The notes beneath the pieces were generated by a model. That model saw only the letters and a list, made by a program, of their open reading frames with translations. It ran no database searches and had not been told where the DNA came from. The position numbers and the translations under genes were made by a program. This document shows, in pieces, positions 57,430 through 64,000 of a stretch of DNA of 64,000 nucleotides. Source of the stretch: Heterohyrax brucei (Eukaryota; Chordata; Mammalia; Hyracoidea; Procaviidae). Location of the stretch: contig CM053154.1 of NCBI GenBank assembly GCA_028571685.1, forward strand, positions 6,547,501 through 6,611,500, in the 5' to 3' direction. Each line of letters opens with the position of its first letter. Position 1 is the first letter of the stretch.

Positions 57430-58800
57430 GCCTGCAGCCCAGAAACCTGCCAGCCTGCCCTCTGCCCAGCCCAACCCTTCCCAGCTGTCACCGGTCGGGT
57501 CTCCCATTATCCTTCAAACATGTGAAAAACCCACCGGGAACATCTCCTCCCAAGAAGCCGCCCCGGCCCACGCGGTCTCAGCCTGTCTGTCTTCACCCGA
57601 CCTGAACCCTCATGCTTTCGGGTGTCTGGCTCAGGACCCTTCACCCCTTCTTCACTTAGTGTTGTCATCACGTGAGGGTATTGGAGAAAGTTCGCTGGGT
57701 TGTTGGGGCCACCCTGACCCTGGCGTTCCCACTGCCCCCAGCAGACTAGGCTCAGCTGACTGGAGCTGCCTCTTCTGCTCTTCCAAGATGAGCTCGTCAG
57801 AGTGTTCTGAGCCAGGAGGGAGTGCGGTTCGCCGGGAGGGGCTGGGCATCCCTTCTCGGCAACATCTGCCTCGGCTGATGCGTCTTGCCTGGAGCAAGTG
57901 TTAACATTACTGTGCACTCCCAGAGTGTCCAGCTGGGGAAGGGACCCGGCAGCCAAGAGACGGCGGGGAAGCCACAGCCGCAGCAGTGAAAACGTGCCAC
58001 TTGTCACGCAGCGGGCCCTATGCTGGCTGCGCCATCCTCCCTCTCGCCAGCACTGATATCCTGAATGTTTTTCCAGAAAACATGCAAGTAATTATTTGTG
58101 GGTAGCATTCCCAGTATTACTCACAAAGGAATTTTAAAATGTGCTTATCGGACAGAAGTTCTTTTTCACTTCATCGGTTCATGCAGGACCCAGGCAGCAT
58201 GGTTTAGCTAGAGGCCTGTTTCCCTGCTGCAGGGACAGTCATATGGACAGCACACAAGTGCCCTTCCCAGACTACAGGGAAAGATGTCGAGCTGTGTTTC
58301 TTAAGACACGTGGAAGGAAAGGACCAGTCACTGTCTGTTGAGTAGAAGCGGACTTAGCAGACACTGCTGCTGCCAGTTCAAATTATACAGGTGTGAGCCC
58401 CGAGAGGCACAATGGCAGGGAAACGGTATTTTGGAAGATTTCTTTTCCCACTTGCACTGATTTTATCTTCCAAATCACTTCCCTGCTGTCCTAGCGTACA
58501 GCTTGGTCATAAACCTCACAGTGACACAAAGGACATAAATCACTTGCTTCCTAGAGCGAGCGACCCGCGTGAGTTTTACACGTCATCCATAAGTCTCCTG
58601 GTTCTGTGACTCTCTAAAGAACACTGGGAAGTGCTGGCATTGGAGCAGATGATGAATTTCCATGATAACAGTTACTCCATCGGAAATGTGTTAGACGAGC
58701 TATTTTATAATGAGGTGTATGATCTGCCCCTTTATTAAAACTCCTTTAAATGAGTCATGTGAATTTGCCATTCTTAAAACACACACCCATTTTTAATACA
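57430..58800. other. Unassigned intronic sequence
   Basis: The part at 58620-58790 is AT-rich and lacks repeat features, with phrases like 'gataacagttactccatcgg'. It is a possible conserved element. Confidence 0.25.
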
Positions 58801-58801
58801 A

Positions 58802-58962
58802 GGAAATGCTGATGGTGTAGTGGTTAGCTGCTACAGCTCCTGTTCAGAAGGTCAGCAGTTCGAATCCACCAGGCACTGCTTGGAAACTCCATGAGGCGGT
58901 TCTGCTCTGTCCTGTAGAGTCACTGTGTTTCAGCATTGACTTGATGGCAATAGGTTTGTTTC
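58802..58962 (+). mobile_element. SINE, short form
   Basis: It runs from 'ggaaatgctgatggtgtagt' through 'cagcagttcgaatccaccag' (intact B box) to 'cattgacttgatggcaatag'. Confidence 0.9.
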
Positions 58963-59392
58963 TTTATTTTGGTGATAGGGAAAGTGTGTCGGGTTTTCTT
59001 TTTATATCTACAGGTTGAATCCTCTCCAACAAGCACTAATAATGGTTTTGAGAACTGAGAACTAATTATACCTGTTAACTTCCCGCAGTTGATACTGGTC
59101 TCCCCGGAATCCACTAGGTTAGCACTGTCCAAAAGGCATTCCAGAGAACAGTCCGTCCAGATTCCTTCCAGAAATGTTTACGACACTGTATTAGCTTGGA
59201 TGTTCGTGGAGCTGCATGCATGTTAAAGGCCCTGATAGGTTCTGGAGCCAAAGAAACTACTGAAACTTGTTTAACCTTCTCTTCTCTGACCATCCTGTCT
59301 TCTCTAAATGTCTTTGATAGTAGAATACTTCTGTTTAACTCTTTAGAGTCTGCTGTTGGAAGCTTTGATGTAGGAATCCTTGGCAACAAATA

Positions 59393-59924
59393 CTCAGTCT
59401 GACAATTAAATTCATGAACTTGTCCTAGAAAAAGTGCTACGTAGTTCACTGCCAGATATCATCACCAGGGTCACCTTCGAAGCACTCCCCTTGGGAAGCT
59501 GTGCACTGACACCAGTGCCTAGTCCACTCTTCGAAGCAGTTTTGGAACTCTTTTTGTGGAATGGCCATCAGAGCTGTCCTGAGTGTGATCAAATGTCTTC
59601 TTTTCAATAGTTCCTTTTTCCAGTAAAGAAGAAACTCACTGGGGGCCAGATCAGGTGAGTAGGGAGGGCCTCCCGGTAGTTATTTGTTGACTGGCTAAAA
59701 ATTCCCTCACAGACAGCTGTACAGTTAAGGTTGTGAACCTGGCACTGTACTGTCATGCAGAATGGCCATTCCAGAAAGAGTTCCAAAATTGCTTTGAAGG
59801 CAGACTGGGTGCTGGTGTTGGTGCACAGGGTGCTCTTCCGGGGTGACCATAGTGACTGATATTCAGCAGTGAGGTGTGGAGCACTTAGAACAGTTAAGTT
59901 CATGGACTTAATTGTCAGACCTCG
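59393..59924. mobile_element. Fold-back mariner derivative (two inverted copies of one end)
   Basis: It is 532 bp and flanked by TA on both sides (59391-59392 and 59925-59926). The terminal repeats are 'gtctgacaattaaattcatg' (left) and its inverse 'catggacttaattgtcagac' (right), so it is the same family as 29860-31131. The right 164 bp (59761-59924) are the reverse complement of the left 176 bp (59393-59568), not the normal other end. The 192-bp middle is ordinary mariner sequence and includes 'ggggccagatcaggtgagta', the antisense of the YSPDLAP motif. No transposase frame is possible. Confidence 0.88.
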
Positions 59925-59929
59925 TATCT

Positions 59930-60938
59930 AGCATGTTTGCTAAAGAACCCCAAGGGGAGTTCAATCTACTGTCTTCCACAGACGTCTGGGACTGCGGGAC
60001 GGGGTCTGCCTCAGTCCATCAGTGCTAGGGAGCGCTGGCTGAGGGTCCTGTGGGCCCACTGCGCAGCAGACTCTGGTGCTGGTTTCACGGTTTGTGGCCA
60101 CTGGCCGGTGACAGGCCCTGCCTGGGGCTGGCTGGGCACGCTATCCTAACATCTGTACTGATGCCACAGTGCCAGCACCCAGCAAAAAGTCCACGCTAAT
60201 GAGAAGGCCCCGCCACATTCCCTGAGGAGCACGTTCCACAGATGTCACAGTGTGCAACAGCCCAGAAGACGCGGGAGCCAGAGAGCAGGCAGGCTGGTCC
60301 ATACCAACGAGCTGAGCACACGGCTGGAAGAAGCAATAAACGTGCCGAGAGCTGGCTGCAGACCCGGGCCAGCGGCCTCCCTTCCCCAGCGCTGCCCACA
60401 CAGGCGGCCCATCAGACAGTGCCGCTGGGGCCCCGGGTGGGGGCCTGGTCGTCAGCTGTCACGGCACGGGGGTGCCTTCCAAGCCGGGGTGCCAGCAAGT
60501 CCAGTGAGAATACAGACTCCCCATTACATTTGCATTCATGTCAGCAATGAATCATTTTTCTTTTTAGTATGAGTCTGTCTACTCCACGCAGTACTGGGGA
60601 CGGACTTGTACCCCTCTCTTTGTTTTCACTGTTGAGCTGAAGTGCTGATTTAACTAGGTGCGCTGTGTTTCATCTGGCAGTCCTACTCGGGAGTGTCTGC
60701 GTAGGGAGTTTGTGCTTCGTCGCTCCTGTCGGCTTGTTTCCGTGGTCCTCAGACTTCAGCACGCATCAGGCACCCGGAGCGGGCAGTTTAGGTGGCCTGG
60801 CGTGGTGCCGAGGACTTGCTCTCGTGCCTGTCCCCAGGTAGTGCGGAGGCTGTTGCGTCAGGGCCCAGCAGGTGTGTGGGAGCTGCCCGGTGTCAGCACT
60901 TAGGTGAACATATGAGCCCCACTTTGAGAACGTGGGAC
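59930..60938. other. Unassigned sequence, moderately GC-rich
   Basis: Frames at 60242-60550 and 60252-60572 overlap in different phases and have no domain. CpGs are frequent at 60330-60500, but no clear island edge is visible. Confidence 0.3.
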
Positions 60939-60939
60939 A

Positions 60940-61096
60940 CCCCGGGGACATCATGTTTAAGTGCTATGGCTGCTAATCACAAGTTCAGCAGTGTGACTCC
61001 GCCAGGCGCCCGTTGGAAACTCTGTGGGGCAGTTCCCCTCTGTCCTATGGGGTTGCTGTGAGTCACAGTCGACACCCCGGCAGTGGGTTTTGGTTT
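60940..61096 (+). mobile_element. SINE, head partly lost, first of a direct pair
   Basis: It keeps 'gtttaagtgctatggctgct', 'ctccgccaggcgcccgttgg' and 'ttgctgtgagtcacagtcga'. The tail abuts the next SINE. Confidence 0.85.
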
Positions 61097-61104
61097 GAGA
61101 ACCT

Positions 61105-61265
61105 GGAGCCCGGTGGCTCAGTGGTAAAGAGCAAGGCTGCTAACCAAAAAGTTGGCGGTTGAGTTCCACCGGCAGCTCCATGGAAGCCCTAGAGGGCTGT
61201 TCTGCTCAGTCCTGGAGGGTGGTTGGGAGTTGGGATTGACTCGAGGGCAGCAGATGTACTTGGTT
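61105..61265 (+). mobile_element. SINE, second of a direct pair
   Basis: It runs from 'ggagcccggtggctcagtgg' through 'ttggcggttgagttccaccg' to 'gattgactcgagggcagcag'. It starts 8 bp after the tail of the first copy. Confidence 0.82.
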
Positions 61266-61269
61266 TGCC

Positions 61270-62390
61270 TAAGACCCTGCCTTTTGTCCCCTGCAGAGAC
61301 TGAAAGTCCTGTTAACCCCTTCAGTGACTCCCTGGTGGCGTTGTTACTGCCATTGGCTTCTTTATGGTTTGTGGAGCTCTTTCATCAGACTGTTGGCCTC
61401 AGGCCTCCCTGTGGGGTTGTTAGGGCTGGGATGATCACGGCTTAGAGGCTGAGCGAGGCTCCCATTTGACAGCTGGTTTGCCTTCAGCGTGGAGAGACTG
61501 CCCTCACCGTAGAGCAGACTCTGCCTGGCTGTGCCAACCGCTGCCAGGACCCCTGGGGCTGCTGCGCATGTCGGACAACCTGTGGGGACCCGTTGGGTGC
61601 TGCTGCTTGTGAGTCACTCAGTTTGCAAGTCTCTGACCCTGCAGAAACTGGGGCGGGATGCGGTGGCATGGCTGGAAACATCCACGTGGAGATTTCTGTC
61701 TCAGGAGTCCTTGGCCACCTGCTGTGTGGGCCACCCCAGTTAGGAGGCAGTGTGGCGGAGTTTTCTGGGGAGCCGACGGGGATGCTTGAACCTCACTCAC
61801 TATCTCTTGCTGGGTCTTCTGGGGGAGTGACCGGCAATGCCCATCAAGGGTGGTCACAGGGATAAAGTGGAGGACAGGACACTGGGTGGGGAGGAGGAAG
61901 CGTATGAAGGAGGGGAGACACCACCTTGTCCTCTGGTGTTCCCGTGCCTCTTGGGGAGAGGTGGCCGGGGGGGACAGCCCTTAACCAAGCCCAGAATCAC
62001 ACCACAGAAGACACAGTGGACTGAGAGGAGAGGGGCCTGAAAGAATGCCCTTCCACCACGATGGTGCTCAGCCCGGCAGAGAGGCAGGAGGCCTCCTGTG
62101 CATTTCTCACTGCTTCAGTTTGCATCCCCTGTGCCATCAGTGTCTCCCTCATCTGTCCACAAGACGACAGGCACGGCATCACTTTCCTAAAAGGCTGTCA
62201 CCTGTGCAGGGTCCGCTCACCTTCCCGGCCTTGGAGAAGCTGTTCCCGTGTCTCTTTGTCACTGACAAGCAGCCTCCCATATAAGGCTAGACGTTGTCAT
62301 AGAAAAGTAAGACTGTCTGACCAGCAAGGGTTTTATCAGCACAAGAGCACTTCTGAGGCAAATGACCTTTGAGCCTTTGGGATGCCTTTG
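61270..62390. other. Unassigned intronic sequence
   Basis: No repeat, exon or RNA gene was recognised. Short open frames overlap each other. Confidence 0.3.
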
Positions 62391-62395
62391 CCTCT

Positions 62396-62806
62396 GTCCC
62401 AGGAATGCCCATGGTGTCCTTTCTGCAGACTCTTTGGTCCTGGGAACATGCATGGTGTCATTTCCAGAGATGCTTTTTTTTTTCCTGGGAACATGCGTGG
62501 TCTCATTTCTGGAGATGTTTTTGCCGTGGGAACGTGCATGGTGTCCTTTCTGGACACTGTTTTGTCCTGGGAACATGCATGGTATAATTCTGGAGATACC
62601 TTTGTCCCATGAAATGTACTTTTGTCCTGGGAACGTGCATGGTGTCCTTCCTGGAGACACCTGTGTCCTGGGAACATGCATGGTATCCTTTATGGAGACA
62701 CTTCTGTCCTGGGAACATGCATGGTGTCCGTTCTGAGAATGTGGGAATTCTCAGAATTCTGGGAATGTGCATGGTATAATTCTGGAGGTGTCTTTGTCCT
62801 GTAGAG
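62396..62806 (+). repeat. Minisatellite, about ten units of 41 bp
   Basis: Units begin 'gtcctgggaacatgcatggt' or a close variant at 62396, 62437, 62482, 62523, 62564, 62604 (shortened to 20 bp), 62624, 62665, 62706 and about 62755. The second half of each unit is 'gtcctttctggagacactt' or similar. The tract yields overlapping open frames on both strands with repeated GNMHG, LGTCMVS and MFPGQ words; these are products of the repeat, not proteins. Confidence 0.93.
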
Positions 62807-63023
62807 CTAGCACAGTGTTACTTCTTGAGGGCTCGTGAGTCTGAGATGGACCACTTGCTGTTGGCATCAAGCAAATTAGAGGTCCCACTATGACAGTTGT
62901 TGGGTAACTAGATTTAAATCTTGACAATCATGCCATAATTACTCTAGAGGGAGTGGCTGTTCATTGGCTCTGAAATTTGCATCTTGAGCAGCCTTCTGCA
63001 GTTAGGACATGAGTGTTCCAGAC

Positions 63024-63190
63024 ACCAAACCCCAAAACCCAATGCTGTTGAGTCAGTTCCGATTCATAATGGCCCCATAGGGCAGACTAGAACTGTCCCA
63101 TGGAGTTTCCAAGGATTGCCTGGTGGGTCCCAGCTGCCAGCCTTCAGGTGAGCAGCGTAACTCCTAACCACAATGCCACCAGGGTTTCCC
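63024..63190 (-). mobile_element. SINE, antisense
   Basis: It runs from 'accaaaccccaaaacccaat' through 'ctagaactgtcccatggagt' to 'accacaatgccaccagggtt'. Confidence 0.88.
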
Positions 63191-63482
63191 GTAATGGTCC
63201 CTTTTTAGAAGAGAATTCTCTAGAGCGTCCCCCTTCTAAAACACGTCCCAGTGCCATTCCTTCTGGGGAGCCCAGTCTTGAATGAAAGAGGATTCGACAG
63301 GTGTGTGGAGTTGTCTGCTTGCTCCTGGCCGAACTCACTCCAGCAGGTATCTCTTGGTTTTGGTGTTTCTAAGACAGAGAAAGAGCAGGTCTGGAGTAGT
63401 GTTTAAAGTGTGCAGGGTAATTGCAAGAAACAGGCTTCTGGGAGGGAACTGTGCTACAGATAACTCCCTTGTGAAGCCAAGT

Positions 63483-63518
63483 CTGCCAAGTGCCGTCGAG
63501 TCGGATCCGACTGATTAT
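63483..63518 (-). mobile_element. SINE/RTE 3' scrap, antisense
   Basis: Only 'caagtgccgtcgagtcggat' and 'ccgactg' remain, the shared 3' terminus of the SINE and RTE. Confidence 0.55.
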
Positions 63519-63519
63519 C

Positions 63520-64000
63520 CTTTAGGTTCCTTGTTCAAAAGGGGAAAGCCAGGCTTTGCCACCGGTGCTCCAGATAAGGTCTCTGTGTAGGGGAAACCCA
63601 CCGGCCCACACGTAACCCAGCGCACTGGCGTCGGGGTGGTGTTTGGGGACACTGTCAGCTGTCCGAGTGTTGAGGCCACCTGTCTGTGCACACGCTACAC
63701 GTTCATGTACATGTGGCTGGGAGATGAAATGAATACCCACATGTGTTTGTAGAGATTAATGGGATGTTGGGGCTCAGCTGCTGCCCCAGAGTAGCCCAGC
63801 AGCCCCCAAGTCCCCGTGCCTGGCTGTTGGCTGACTTGGAGACAGACAAGGGCTTAAGCAAGCCTGGCCTTGCCAGATTCAGTCAATAGCAGGTCCTCTA
63901 GTTAGTATTCAGTGAAGAGCTGGGAAAGAAGAGATTCGGGGGGGAAAAAGTAATAAAATGGATTTTTTAGAAACACCAACCAAAACAAAACAAAGCCCGC
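63520..64000. other. Unassigned sequence at the window edge
   Basis: It ends in A-rich 'aaacaccaaccaaaacaaaa', which may be the A-rich start of another antisense SINE continuing past the window. Confidence 0.3.

Noticed and set aside
62259..62804. Repeat-containing open frames on both strands
   Set aside because: Their repeats mirror the 41-bp minisatellite, and the frames overlap in all phases.
62396..62806. CRISPR-like array
   Set aside because: There are no unique spacers between constant repeats; the whole unit is repeated, and the context is mammalian intron.

Overview
The window is mammalian nuclear DNA, almost certainly afrotherian and most likely from an elephant or close relative. 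It carries more than thirty copies of the tRNA-derived SINE typical of Afrotheria (an A box in 'agtggttaagtgc', a B box in 'gttcaaatcc', and a body ending in 'gagtcggaatcgactcgacggca'). It also carries several RTE-type LINEs whose 3' ends share that SINE tail, L1, MIR, MER5/MER20-like hAT relics, MaLR-type LTRs and mariner elements. There is no sign of bacterial or viral genome organisation. The species call rests on remembered repeat families, not on a database search.

One protein gene is supported: C10orf90, also called FATS (fragile-site associated tumour suppressor). It lies on the + strand and four coding exons are visible. They are the large first coding exon (acceptor after 3413, ATG 3441, donor at 4545), then 48073-48366, 51327-51511 and 53797-53977. 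Every junction has AG/GT signals and the phases fit exactly (1/1, 1/1, 0/0, then an open phase 1). The joined reading frame gives about 588 residues and ends inside the ALMS motif. The rest of that motif was not found in the last 10 kb and should lie beyond the window. Untranslated 5' exons were not identified.

Layout: 1-620 holds a probable LTR with duplicated octamer motifs; 648-985 an RTE relic; 1329-1822 a MaLR-type LTR; 3171-3362 a SINE that stops about 50 bp before the first coding exon. The 43.5 kb intron (4546-48072) is a layered stack of repeats. It includes an RTE copy (5695-7338), SINE clusters, a CA-rich tract (9490-9900), an antisense L1 3' end (13255-14570), old LINE tails broken by SINEs and a MER20-like element, a near-complete mariner with a broken transposase (29860-31131), and a full-length but dead 7.2 kb L1 (32228-39415). 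The L1 has a perfect 17-bp target duplication and sits inside a second RTE, which also holds a SINE. Further along are a 115-bp hairpin (42500-42614) and another MaLR-type LTR (46397-46843). After the last visible exon come SINEs, a fold-back mariner derivative made of two inverted copies of the same end (59393-59924), and a 41-bp minisatellite (62396-62806).

Nothing suggests a new multi-gene system. The most unusual structures are the fold-back mariner, the hairpin, the minisatellite and a serially targeted SINE site. Most other open reading frames are repeat-derived or chance frames.
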